64,000 nucleotides of DNA from NCBI GenBank assembly GCA_963705495.1, contig CAVPJQ010000022.1:1-64000 (forward strand). Reading direction: 5' to 3'. Source of the stretch: DATBVX01 sp963705495. GTDB lineage: Bacteria > Pseudomonadota > Gammaproteobacteria > Steroidobacterales > Steroidobacteraceae. Of the stretch, positions 18,168 through 26,946 are shown in pieces. Each line of letters starts with the position of its first letter. Within the stretch, counting starts at the first letter, position 1. The notes under the pieces were generated by a model, which worked only from the letters and a program-made list of their open reading frames with translations, was not told where the DNA came from and ran no database searches. The position numbers and the translations under genes were made by a program.

Positions 18168-18928
18168 CGTTGTCGCCGCCGTCAGCGCTCGATACCGCGG
18201 CGTCGCAATTGTCGCTTTGGCCGGCGGTTTCCGAGGGTGCGTGGCGCGTGAGGATCAGCGAGCGGGCGCGTCACCTGTCGATCCGCGTGCACACCAGCGG
18301 CCAGGTGGAAATCGTGGTGCCGCGCTGGGCCCGGGGGCGGACGGTTGAACAGTTCGTGCGTCGCCATCGTCGCTGGATCGAGCGCAAGATAGGTCAGTTG
18401 GGCGCTCGCGCGCCGGCGCTGCTCGATCGCATTCCGGGCTCGATCGAGCTGGCTGCGACGGGCGAGCGCTGGCACGTGCAGCTGCGACCTGACCGTGGAC
18501 CCGTGCGATTGAGGAGGATGGATTGCGGCACAATCGAGCTCAGCGGCGATTGCTCCTCAATCGCTGAAATACAGCGCGCCCTGCGGTCCTGGCTCATCGA
18601 GCACGCAAGGGAGGTTCTGGTTCCGTGGCTGGGCCGCCTGGCGGCAGAGAGCGCAATGGAGTTCAAGCGCACGCAGATCCGTCGTCAGCGATCGCGCTGG
18701 GGCAGTTGCTCGGTGCGCGGCACTGTGAGCCTGAATTGCTGCCTCCTGTTTCAGCGCCCGGAGGTGGTAGGTTACCTTCTGCTGCACGAGCTCTCTCACA
18801 CGCGCCACATGAACCATTCACGTCGCTTCTGGCAGCTGGTCGCGACTTTCGAGCCCAACCACCGGGCGCTCGACCGCGAGCTGCTGGATGGCTGGAAAAA
18901 CGTTCCTGCATGGGTGTTCGGCACATGA
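18164..18928 (+). CDS. YgjP-type zinc metallopeptidase (DUF45/WLM-like)
   Basis: A 254-residue protein with the minigluzincin-like motif HELSHTRHMNHSRRFW near the C-terminus (two His and Glu for zinc, plus a third His) and the preceding RRQRSRWGSCS element typical of the YgjP/DUF45 family. The N-terminal half is a beta-rich region with a basic stretch (RRHRRWIERKIGQL). The family is presumed to be peptidases, sometimes linked to restriction or DNA-protein crosslink repair, but the substrate is unknown. It overlaps fadH by four bases upstream and the cupin downstream by four bases. Confidence 0.82.
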   Translation: MTLSPPSALDTAASQLSLWPAVSEGAWRVRISERARHLSIRVHTSGQVEIVVPRWARGRTVEQFVRRHRRWIERKIGQLGARAPALLDRIPGSIELAATGERWHVQLRPDRGPVRLRRMDCGTIELSGDCSSIAEIQRALRSWLIEHAREVLVPWLGRLAAESAMEFKRTQIRRQRSRWGSCSVRGTVSLNCCLLFQRPEVVGYLLLHELSHTRHMNHSRRFWQLVATFEPNHRALDRELLDGWKNVPAWVFGT

Positions 18929-19269
18929 CACGATTTCGCATCCCGATCGAAGAGGCCCGCAAGGCGGTTCCCGGTCCGAACGGTGAACGCTACGCGGTAC
19001 TGCTCGAACGCGGCCAGCTCGAAGTCGAGCTCTACCAGCCGCAGAACATCGACCCACAGCAGCCGCACCGGCGGGACGAGGTCTATATCGTGGTTGCCGG
19101 TTCGGGTACCTATGTCGTGGGCAACGAGCGCATGACATTCGGGCCCGGCGATTTCCTGTTCGCGCCCGCGGGTGCCGTGCACCGCTTCGAGTTCTTCTCC
19201 CAGGACCTCACGTTGTGGGTGATCTTTTATGGCCCGGACGGCGGAGAGGAGCCTTCACCAACAGGATGA
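18925..19269 (+). CDS. Single-domain cupin protein
   Basis: A 114-residue cupin with the two conserved halves: the first metal-binding motif PHRRDEVYIVVAGSG (His and Glu ligands, with the first His replaced by a Pro-His arrangement) and the second FGPGDFLFAPAGAVHRFEF with its His. It could be an enzyme, isomerase or binding protein; nothing more specific is visible. It starts with ATG overlapping the metalloprotease stop and lies 24 bases before tryptophan 2,3-dioxygenase, so it may belong to the same operon. A longer upstream frame is a shadow of the metalloprotease gene. Confidence 0.82.
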   Translation: MTRFRIPIEEARKAVPGPNGERYAVLLERGQLEVELYQPQNIDPQQPHRRDEVYIVVAGSGTYVVGNERMTFGPGDFLFAPAGAVHRFEFFSQDLTLWVIFYGPDGGEEPSPTG

Positions 19270-19293
19270 GGCGGACAGCTCTATACTCCTCGC

Positions 19294-20169
19294 ATGGGCG
19301 TTGCAGACAACAATGACAACACTGAGAAGGGCGGCAGGCGAAGTGTTGACCTGAGCGACGAGCAGGTCCATTGGGACCTGGGCTCGTCCCAGAGCTACGG
19401 CGAATACCTGCACCTCGACCTGCTCCTGAGCGCGCAGAAACCGCTCTCCAGTCACCACGACGAGATGCTGTTCATCATCATCCACCAGGCCAGCGAGCTG
19501 TGGATCAAGCTCTGCCTGCACGAGATCGGCGCAGCAACCGATTGCATACGGCGCGATGATCTCGGCCCGTCCTTCAAGATGCTGTCACGGGTGTCGCGCA
19601 TCCAGACGCAACTCACGCAGAGTTGGGACGTCCTGTCGACGATGACGCCCTTCGACTACTCGAATTTCCGTAACGAGCTTGGGCGTGCCTCGGGCTTTCA
19701 GTCCTATCAGTACCGCATGCTCGAATTCATGCTGGGTAACAAGCACGCCGACATGATCGAAGTGCATCGGCGTGATCCGCAGGTCTACGAAGCGCTGCGG
19801 CGCCAGCTCGAGACGCCGAGTCTTTACGACGAATCCCTGCGCCTGCTGAGCCGCCGTGGCTACGACATCCCGCGTGATCACATCGATCGAGACTTCACCC
19901 AGCCCTACCAGCCGCACAAGCAGGTCGCCGCGGCGTGGCTCGGCGTCTACCACAGCGTGCAGGCCAACTGGGATCTGTACGAGTTGGCGGAGAAACTGGT
20001 GGACCTGGACTACAAGTTCCAGCACTGGCGCTTCAGCCACATGAAGACAGTCGAGCGCATCATCGGCTACAAGCGCGGCACGGGCGGCACCGGCGGCGTT
20101 TCATATCTTGCAAAAGCGCTCGACCTGCGCCTGTTCCCGGAACTTTGGACCATCAGGACCTCGATGTGA
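19294..20169 (+). CDS. kynA: Tryptophan 2,3-dioxygenase
   Basis: A 291-residue heme dioxygenase that opens the indole ring of tryptophan to N-formylkynurenine, the first step of the kynurenine pathway. Family segments include SYGEYLHLDLLLSAQ, HHDEMLFIIIHQASELW, GRASGFQSYQYRMLEF and the C-terminal HWRFSHMKTVERIIG with the proximal heme His, then GTGGTGGVSYL for substrate binding. Length is normal for a bacterial enzyme. Its stop overlaps the GTG of a DAHP synthase. No kynureninase or formamidase is in the window. Confidence 0.94.
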   Translation: MGVADNNDNTEKGGRRSVDLSDEQVHWDLGSSQSYGEYLHLDLLLSAQKPLSSHHDEMLFIIIHQASELWIKLCLHEIGAATDCIRRDDLGPSFKMLSRVSRIQTQLTQSWDVLSTMTPFDYSNFRNELGRASGFQSYQYRMLEFMLGNKHADMIEVHRRDPQVYEALRRQLETPSLYDESLRLLSRRGYDIPRDHIDRDFTQPYQPHKQVAAAWLGVYHSVQANWDLYELAEKLVDLDYKFQHWRFSHMKTVERIIGYKRGTGGTGGVSYLAKALDLRLFPELWTIRTSM

Positions 20170-21263
20170 CGACCCCGGATCGCCTGTACAACGTCAACGT
20201 CATCTCGAGCGAGGTGCTGCCGACGCCTGAGGACGTCAAACGTGCACTGCCATTGACCGCACGTGCTTCCGACACGGTGTTCCGCTCACGGGGCGCGATC
20301 CGGGCCATCCTCGAGCGCAAGGATCCCAGGCTGTTCGTGGTAGTCGGGCCGTGCTCGATTCACGACGTGGCGGCGGCGCGCGACTACGCGCAGCACCTGG
20401 CGCGTCTCGCGCGGCGCGTTGACGGTACGATGCTGCTCATCATGCGCGTGTATTTCGAGAAGCCGCGCACCACGGTCGGCTGGAAGGGGCTGATCAACGA
20501 TCCGGACATGGACGATTCCTTCCATATCGAGAAAGGCATCCGGCTGGCGCGCGAGCTGTTGTTGCACCTTGCAGAGGAAGGGCTGCCCGCAGCGACCGAA
20601 GCGCTCGACCCGATCATGCCGCAGTACCTCTCCGAGCTGGTGAGCTGGACCGCGATCGGCGCCCGCACCACTGAATCGCAGACGCATCGGGAGCTGGCGA
20701 GTGGACTCTCGACCCCCGTCGGGTTCAAGAACGGCACAGACGGTACGCTCAGCGTCGCCATCAATGCGCTGCACTCCGTGCGCCACCCGCACCACTTCCT
20801 GGGAATCACCCAACAGGGGCAATCGGCGGTATTCCATACGCGCGGCAACGCGCACGCCCACGTGGTGCTGCGCGGTGGTGGAGGGCGCACCAATTACGAT
20901 GCAGTCAGCATCTCCCTGTGTGAGCAGGAACTCGCGCGAGCCCGGTTGCCGGGCAACATCGTGGTCGACTGCAGCCACGGCAATTCGAACAAGGATCCGG
21001 CGCTGCAACCGCTGGTGGCCGAGAACTGTATTGCGCAGATTCTCGACGGCAACCGCTCGATCGTGGGCCTGATGCTGGAGAGCAACCTGCACGCCGGCAA
21101 CCAGGCGATCCCGGCGGACCTGCAGCAGCTCAAGTATGGAGTCTCGGTGACCGACGCCTGCATGGATTGGCCGACCACCGAGCGCCTGCTCCTGGACCTG
21201 CACACACGCCTGGCCTCGTGTGCGCGTATCGCTTCTGCCCTGAGACGATCCTCTTCAGCCTGA
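20166..21263 (+). CDS. DAHP synthase, class I (AroG/F/H type)
   Basis: A 365-residue 3-deoxy-D-arabino-heptulosonate 7-phosphate synthase, the entry enzyme of the shikimate pathway, condensing PEP with erythrose 4-phosphate. Motifs are VVVGPCSIHD, KPRTTVGWKGLINDP, EALDPIMPQY, GFKNGTDG, HHFLGI, CSHGNSNKDP and the C-terminal SVTDACMDW. The start is a GTG overlapping the tryptophan dioxygenase stop by four bases (GTGA). Feedback specificity (Phe, Tyr or Trp) cannot be read with confidence. A class II isozyme is encoded elsewhere in the window. Confidence 0.93.
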   Translation: MTTPDRLYNVNVISSEVLPTPEDVKRALPLTARASDTVFRSRGAIRAILERKDPRLFVVVGPCSIHDVAAARDYAQHLARLARRVDGTMLLIMRVYFEKPRTTVGWKGLINDPDMDDSFHIEKGIRLARELLLHLAEEGLPAATEALDPIMPQYLSELVSWTAIGARTTESQTHRELASGLSTPVGFKNGTDGTLSVAINALHSVRHPHHFLGITQQGQSAVFHTRGNAHAHVVLRGGGGRTNYDAVSISLCEQELARARLPGNIVVDCSHGNSNKDPALQPLVAENCIAQILDGNRSIVGLMLESNLHAGNQAIPADLQQLKYGVSVTDACMDWPTTERLLLDLHTRLASCARIASALRRSSSA

Positions 21264-22193
21264 TTGCGCGGCCGCGTTTCACCGCTGCTGGTTCTGGGCA
21301 TCGCGGTGATCGCGGTCGCCCATGGCGCCATCTTCGTGCGCCTCGCGACCGGGGCGCAGCCTCTTGCGATTGCGGCCTGGCGACTAACGCTCGCTACGGG
21401 AATCGTTCTTCCCCTGGTACTGGCGAGGAGCAGGGGTGCCTTCCGCAGTGTCACGCGCCGGGACATGCTTCTCACGGTCGCGGCAGGCGCGCTGCTCGCC
21501 GGCCACTTCGCGACCTGGATCAGCTCCCTTGAGTTCACTTCGATCAGCAACAGCGTGCTGCTCGTTTCGACGGCACCGGTGTGGGTGGCGGTCATCGGCC
21601 GCCTGACAGGCACGGTGCACCTGTCGCGGCTCATGGGCGTGGCAATCGGGCTGAGCATCCTCGGCTCGATCATCATCGCAGGCGGGAGTGTCGCGATCGG
21701 GTCGGGAACGTTGCGTGGCGATCTCCTGGCGCTGCTGGGTGCCGTATGCATGGGGGCATATCTGTTGACGGCCCAACGCGTGCAGCGCACGGTGGCTTTC
21801 GGTCCCTACGTCGCGCTGGTCTATGCGAGCGCTGCTGTGTGGCTATGGATCGCGGCGCTGTCGAGCGGTACGCCGATGTTAGGCTTCGCCAGGAGCACCT
21901 GGTGGGCATTGGCGGGAATCGCGGTGGTCTCGCAGGTGATTGGCCACAGCGGCTACAACTATTCACTGCGACAGCTCAAACCGGAATTCGTGGCCGTCAC
22001 GCTCCTCGGTGAACCGATCCTGGCGTCAATCCTCGGCTGGCTGCTGTTTCATGAGCCCGTGTCTGCGACAACCCTCGGCGGCGGCGTACTGGTGTTGCTC
22101 GCGATCCTGCTCGCCGCCCGGGCGCAAGGCGCGGCACCGGAGCCGCACGAGAAGACTTCCATAACGATAGAGGCAGGAAGAACACGTGAGTGA
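21264..22193 (+). CDS. EamA/DMT-family transporter
   Basis: A 309-residue membrane protein with about ten hydrophobic helices in two EamA repeats (first repeat ending near GSIIIAGGS, second ending near LLAAR). This is the drug/metabolite transporter fold, often an exporter of amino acids or other small molecules. The frame is bounded by the DAHP synthase TGA in the same frame, so initiation must be at or after the TTG that follows it directly; no Shine-Dalgarno site is apparent. Position after aromatic-amino-acid genes suggests export of a related metabolite, which is inference only. Confidence 0.85.
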   Translation: MRGRVSPLLVLGIAVIAVAHGAIFVRLATGAQPLAIAAWRLTLATGIVLPLVLARSRGAFRSVTRRDMLLTVAAGALLAGHFATWISSLEFTSISNSVLLVSTAPVWVAVIGRLTGTVHLSRLMGVAIGLSILGSIIIAGGSVAIGSGTLRGDLLALLGAVCMGAYLLTAQRVQRTVAFGPYVALVYASAAVWLWIAALSSGTPMLGFARSTWWALAGIAVVSQVIGHSGYNYSLRQLKPEFVAVTLLGEPILASILGWLLFHEPVSATTLGGGVLVLLAILLAARAQGAAPEPHEKTSITIEAGRTRE

Positions 22194-22267
22194 CTGATAA
22201 ATACCATCGATATATCAATATTATACGTCTTACATTGAATGTTGAATCTGTAAGCCAGTTGGACCGA
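22194..22267. other. AT-rich convergent intergenic spacer
   Basis: This 74-bp gap between convergent genes is strikingly AT-rich in a GC-rich chromosome and contains the short inverted repeat CTTACA (22229-22234) / TGTAAG (22249-22254). It may be a termination region; no U-tract follows, so this is tentative. Confidence 0.35.
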
Positions 22268-22985
22268 TCAGCTCCGTGATTGGGGCGAGGCGGGCGCACG
22301 CGAGGATTCGTTCTCCAGCGGCCAGCCGATCTGAACTCCAATCCTCGCCGCTTCCCGCACGGCCTGCGGGTCCCCGTGAACCAGGTACGGATGCTCGCAC
22401 GCACCGAGGTGGGGGAGATCGGAAGCGCTGTTGCCGTAAGCATGGATGGGGACGTCGGTGTGGCGCCTGCGCAGCGCCAGCACACATTGCAGCTTTTCTT
22501 CGCCACGCCGATTCGGCGTGACCAGTTCACCGTTGAGAATCATCCCATCCCAGCGCACGGCGGTGCAGATGGTCTCGTTGAAGCCCAGCGCCAGCGCGAT
22601 GGCCGGGACGTAGAGGTCCGGGCTTGCCGACATGAGCACCAGATAGTCGCCGCGCGCACGATGTGCTGCGACCTGTCTGAGCCCCTGTGGGTACATGCCG
22701 GAGCGCAGCAACCGCGGGACAAAGTTCTCGTTCCAGCGCGCGATCTCGAGCGCGGGTCGTGCCCGCCAACGCTGCCGTGATCAGGGTCTCCTTGAGCTGC
22801 CCCCGGTCGCGCTCGCCAAACACATAGCGGAACAGGGCCCCGGGCAGGCTGATGAGCAGCCGGAACAGGCACACCGGCGCGCGAGCACCGAAGCCCAACA
22901 GGTATGGCATCAGAGTGTCGCGACGGGTCAGTGTGCCATCGAGATCGAACAGTGCGATCCGCCTGACGCTTGCGTCCGGCACCAT
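22268..22985 (-). pseudogene. HAD-IB family phosphatase, broken by +1 frameshift
   Basis: Two overlapping frames together encode one HAD phosphatase of about 238 residues. The first has the catalytic FDLDGTLTRRDTL motif and the cap region. The second has MSASPDLYV (motif II) and HAYGNSASDLPHL (motif IV). The frames join if one base is removed near 22748; the junction then reads TTRAEIARWNENFVPRLLRS, as expected for the family. Related proteins dephosphorylate phosphoserine or lysophosphatidyl-type substrates. I start at MVPDASV; a GTG at 23048 overlapping acnA is possible. Either the gene is inactivated or the extra base is a sequence error. Confidence 0.78.
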
Positions 22986-23031
22986 CGCGGCCGTGCTCAA
23001 GGGACGACTGGCGCCTGCATACCGCCTGATC

Positions 23032-25725
23032 TCATGCCGCGCGCTCACCGGCAGCGAGCTGACGCAGCACGTAGTGCAGGATCCCGCCGTGGCGGAAATA
23101 CTCGCGTTCTTTCGGCGTATCGATGCGCACCCGGGCCGTGAATCGAACCGCTTTTCCAGAGGGTGGGCGCGCGGTGACGGTCACGCTGCGCGCCTTGCCT
23201 CCCTCGAGGCCTTCGATCGTGTAGATTTCCTTGCCGGTGAGTCCCAGCGATTGCGCGTTTTCACCGTCGCGGAATTGCAGCGGCAGCACTCCCATACCGA
23301 TCAGATTCGAGCGGTGTATGCGCTCGAAGCTCTCGGCGATCACGGCGCGTACACCGAGCAGCATCGTACCCTTGGCGGCCCAGTCTCTCGAGGAGCCGGT
23401 GCCATACTCCTTGCCGGCGATGACGATGAGCGAAGTGCCGCTCTGCTTGTAACGCATGGCCGCGTCGTAAATGCTCATCTGCTCGCCCGAGGGAATGTGC
23501 AGCGTCACGCCGCCTTCGGTTCCGGGCAGCAGCAGGTTTCGCAGGCGGATATTGGCGAAGGTGCCACGCATCATCACTTCGTGGTTGCCCCGTCGCGAGC
23601 CGTACGAATTGAAATCGACCGGTTTCACCCCGAGACTCATCAGGTATTGTGCGGCGGGGCTGGTCCTGGCTATGTTGCCGGCCGGCGAGATGTGATCAGT
23701 GGTGACGGAGTCGCCGAGCAGCGCCAGGACGTACGCGTCGCTGATGTCACGCACGCTCTTCGGCGTCATGTCCATGCCGTCGAAATAGGGCGGGTTCTTC
23801 ACGTAAGTGGATGCCGCATCCCACGCGTAGATCTTGCCTTGCGGCACGCGAATGCCGTTCCAGTGCTCATCGCCTGCGAACACGCTCGCGTAACTCTTGC
23901 GGAACATCGCCGAGTCCACCGCGCCGTGAATCGTGTCATGCACTTCGCGATCGCTCGGCCAGATGTCCTTGAGATGCACAGGCTTGCCATCTGCGTCGTG
24001 GCCGAGCGGCTCATTATTCAGATCCACGTCGAGCGAGCCTGCAAGCGCGTAGGCGACCACCAGGGGCGGGGAGGCGAGAAAATTCATCTTCACCTCCGGA
24101 TGCACACGGCCTTCGAAATTGCGGTTACCCGAGAGCACCGCACAACCGACGATGTCGGCGGCTTTCACGGCCGCGGAGATCTCCGGCCGCAGCGGCCCGG
24201 AGTTACCGATACAGGTCGTGCATCCATAGCCGACCGTGAAAAACCCCAGGGCATCGAGATCGCTCACCAGGTTCGCCTTGGTCAGATAGTCGGTGACGAC
24301 GCGCGAGCCGGGCGCCAGACTGGTCTTCACCCACGGCTTCACCTGCAGCCCGCGCTGGCGCGCCTTGCGCGCGAGCAGGCCCGCACCGACCATCACGACC
24401 GGATTGGAGGTGTTGGTACAGCTGGTGATGGCTGCAATCAGCACCGCACCGTCCCGCAACTCAAAGGACCGACCGTCCATCGTGACTGGGGCGATGCCGT
24501 GTGCAGAAGGATTCTTCTGCGCACGTTCGTCGGCCATTTTCTTCACACTCTGCCGATAGATCGCCTTGGCATTGCGCAACGGGACGCGATCCTGCGGGCG
24601 ACGCGGACCGGCCAGGCTCGGTTCGACCTCACCCAGATCCAGGCTCAGCACATCTGTGTATTGCGCGGCGGGCTGGCCATCCGCTCGCCACAACCCTTGC
24701 GCCTTGGCATAGGCGGCGACCAGCTCGATGTGTTCCTTGGCGCGGCCTGAGAGCTCGAGATAACGCAGCGTTTCCTGGTCGATCGGGAACATCGCACAGG
24801 TGCTGCCGAATTCGGGGGACATGTTGGCGATCGTGGCGCGATCCGCAAGCGGCAGATTGCTGAGCCCGTCACCGAAGAACTCGACAAACCTGTCGACCAC
24901 GCCTTTCTTGCGCAGCAACTCCGTGACCGTCAGCACCAGATCCGTGGCCGTCGCACCCGGCTTGAGACTCCCGCTGAGCCTGAACCCAATGACCTGCGGA
25001 ATCAGCATCGTCACCGGCTGACCCAGCATCGCGGCTTCCGCTTCGATGCCACCGACCCCCCAACCCAGTACCCCGAGCGCATTCACCATCGTCGTATGCG
25101 AGTCCGTGCCCACCAGCGTGTCGGGGAATGCGTAGCGAGCGCCATCGCGCTCATCGTCGAACACGACGCGCGCCAGGTGCTCGAGGTTGACCTGATGAAC
25201 GATTCCGGTATTGGGGGGAACGACCTTGAAGTTGCGAAACGCCGTCTGGCCCCAACGCAGGAACGCATAACGCTCGCCGTTGCGCTGGAACTCGATCAGG
25301 TTGTTGAGGGAGAGCGCCTTGGCACTGCCGTATTCGTCCACCTGCACCGAGTGGTCGATCACGAGTTCCGCGGGCGCGAGCGGATTGATCTCCTCAGGAT
25401 CGCCGCCGAGCTTCACCATTGCCTCGCGCATTGCAGCCAGGTCGACGATAGCCGGGACACCGGTGAAATCCTGCATGATCACCCGGCTCGGCGTGAACGA
25501 GATTTCGTGGCTCGGCTGAGCCTTGGGGTCCCAACTGAGGAGCGCTTCGATATCGGCGCGTGTCACGCTGACCCCGTCCTCGAAGCGCAACAGGTTCTCG
25601 AGAAGGATCTTGAGCGAAAACGGCAGGCGTTCGAGGTGCTGCCCCTTCAGAGCGGCGAGGCTCCTGATCTCATAGGAGCGCTCACCAACCCGCAGTTGGG
25701 ACCGCGTCTTGAAGCTATCGCTCAT
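23032..25725 (-). CDS. acnA: Aconitate hydratase A
   Basis: An 897-residue 4Fe-4S enzyme interconverting citrate and isocitrate in the TCA cycle. The AcnA/IRP1 architecture is clear: N-terminal SFKTRSQLRVGERSYEIRSL, HSVQVDEYG, GTDSHTTMVNALGVLGWGVG, cluster cysteines in SCTNTSNP and GCTTCIGNSG, and the C-terminal swivel domain with GSRRGNHEVMMRGTF and GKEYGTGSSRDWAAKG. It is full length. It feeds the isocitrate branch point whose enzymes (icd, aceA) are also in the window. The frameshifted HAD gene lies immediately downstream. Confidence 0.95.
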   Translation of the reverse strand: MSDSFKTRSQLRVGERSYEIRSLAALKGQHLERLPFSLKILLENLLRFEDGVSVTRADIEALLSWDPKAQPSHEISFTPSRVIMQDFTGVPAIVDLAAMREAMVKLGGDPEEINPLAPAELVIDHSVQVDEYGSAKALSLNNLIEFQRNGERYAFLRWGQTAFRNFKVVPPNTGIVHQVNLEHLARVVFDDERDGARYAFPDTLVGTDSHTTMVNALGVLGWGVGGIEAEAAMLGQPVTMLIPQVIGFRLSGSLKPGATATDLVLTVTELLRKKGVVDRFVEFFGDGLSNLPLADRATIANMSPEFGSTCAMFPIDQETLRYLELSGRAKEHIELVAAYAKAQGLWRADGQPAAQYTDVLSLDLGEVEPSLAGPRRPQDRVPLRNAKAIYRQSVKKMADERAQKNPSAHGIAPVTMDGRSFELRDGAVLIAAITSCTNTSNPVVMVGAGLLARKARQRGLQVKPWVKTSLAPGSRVVTDYLTKANLVSDLDALGFFTVGYGCTTCIGNSGPLRPEISAAVKAADIVGCAVLSGNRNFEGRVHPEVKMNFLASPPLVVAYALAGSLDVDLNNEPLGHDADGKPVHLKDIWPSDREVHDTIHGAVDSAMFRKSYASVFAGDEHWNGIRVPQGKIYAWDAASTYVKNPPYFDGMDMTPKSVRDISDAYVLALLGDSVTTDHISPAGNIARTSPAAQYLMSLGVKPVDFNSYGSRRGNHEVMMRGTFANIRLRNLLLPGTEGGVTLHIPSGEQMSIYDAAMRYKQSGTSLIVIAGKEYGTGSSRDWAAKGTMLLGVRAVIAESFERIHRSNLIGMGVLPLQFRDGENAQSLGLTGKEIYTIEGLEGGKARSVTVTARPPSGKAVRFTARVRIDTPKEREYFRHGGILHYVLRQLAAGERAA

Positions 25726-25767
25726 GCTACCTCCGGGAGCGCCCGCGAGGGGCGAAGAGGTCGCGAA

Positions 25768-26907
25768 TTATATCGAGATTCGCTGTGCAGGCGCATCGCG
25801 GCTGACGGGGCGATGCACGGCGGATGCGGCCTGCTCGATCACCGCGCCGCCGAGACAGGTTTCGCCATCGTAGAAGACCGCGGATTGGCCGGGAGTTATC
25901 GCGCGCTGCGGCGCTTCCAGCGTCACCTGTGCGCCATCGGCGTCCCAGGTGAGAGTGCACTGCTGGTCGGCCTGCCGGTAACGCAGGCGCACGTTGCAGG
26001 CGAGAGCCCGCTCGTCGGCCGCTGGCGCGAGCCAATGCATCGGCCCAGTGCGAAACGAATTGCTGAGGAGCAGGGGATGATCGCGACCTTGCGCGACAAC
26101 GAGGACATTGCGATCCCGATCTTTCGCCGCGACATACCAGGCCTCCTCGGGTCCGCCGGAGACTCCACCGATGCCAAGGCCATGACGCTGCCCAAGCGTG
26201 TAATACATGAGGCCTTGATGGCGTCCGATGACATCCCCGTCCGGCGATTCGATCGCCCCCGGCTGCGCCGGCAGGTACCGGGCCAGAAATGACTGGAAAG
26301 GCCGTTCACCGATGAAACAGATTCCCGTGCTGTCCCTCTTGTCGAACACCGGCAATGCTGAGTCCTGCGCGCGCCGACGCACCTCCTGCTTGGTGAACTC
26401 CCCGAGCGGGAACAACGTGCAGGGCAGTACCGCTGGATCGATACCATGGAGGAAATAGCTCTGGTCCTTGTCTGCATCGAGGCCTTTCAACAATCGATAA
26501 CCGGACGAGGTCCTGAGAATTCGTGCGTAGTGTCCGGTCGCGAATCGTTCAGCGCCGAGGCGCTTCGCGTATTCGAAACAAGTGCCGAACTTAATCTGGC
26601 GATTACAGAGCACATCGGGGTTTGGCGTTCGACCGAGACGGTGCTCCGCCAGGAATTGCTCGAACACCTGGGCGCGATACTCAGCCGCGAAGTTGACCTT
26701 GTGCAACGGGATGTCGAGGTCAGCGCACACCCGTCGTGCGTCCTGAAAGTCCTGGGCGCTGGTGCAGTACCCGTCGTCGTCCTCCTCCCAATTGCTCATG
26801 AATAGACCCTGCACGCGATAGCCTTGCTCGAGCAGCAACAGGGCAGCGACGGCGGAGTCCACGCCGCCCGACATGGCGGCGATCACAAGGGGGCGTTTTG
26901 AGCTCAC
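25768..26907 (-). CDS. mnmA: tRNA 2-thiouridine(34) synthase MnmA
   Basis: A 379-residue thiouridylase that adds sulfur to U34 of Lys, Glu and Gln tRNAs. It has the PP-loop ATP site AAMSGGVDSAVAA, nucleophilic cysteine in NPDVLCNRQIKF, catalytic cysteine in STGICFIGER, and the C-terminal beta-barrel domain. The tail runs about 15 residues past the usual end. It is the last gene of a minus-strand set starting with purB, 39 bases after nudJ, a neighbourhood also found in E. coli (nudJ-mnmA-hflD-purB). Confidence 0.94.
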   Translation of the reverse strand: MSSKRPLVIAAMSGGVDSAVAALLLLEQGYRVQGLFMSNWEEDDDGYCTSAQDFQDARRVCADLDIPLHKVNFAAEYRAQVFEQFLAEHRLGRTPNPDVLCNRQIKFGTCFEYAKRLGAERFATGHYARILRTSSGYRLLKGLDADKDQSYFLHGIDPAVLPCTLFPLGEFTKQEVRRRAQDSALPVFDKRDSTGICFIGERPFQSFLARYLPAQPGAIESPDGDVIGRHQGLMYYTLGQRHGLGIGGVSGGPEEAWYVAAKDRDRNVLVVAQGRDHPLLLSNSFRTGPMHWLAPAADERALACNVRLRYRQADQQCTLTWDADGAQVTLEAPQRAITPGQSAVFYDGETCLGGAVIEQAASAVHRPVSRDAPAQRISI

Positions 26908-26946
26908 GCCCTCATTATAAGAGGCGCAACCCTTCTGGTGGGCTGG

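Noticed and set aside
21261..21263. Possible TGA readthrough or selenocysteine joining DAHP synthase to EamA
   Set aside because: No SECIS-like hairpin or readthrough context is evident, and both proteins have normal family lengths on their own.
22852..24750. 632-codon open frame on the + strand
   Set aside because: It is fully antisense to acnA, has no recognisable domain, and long antisense frames are expected in GC-rich genes.
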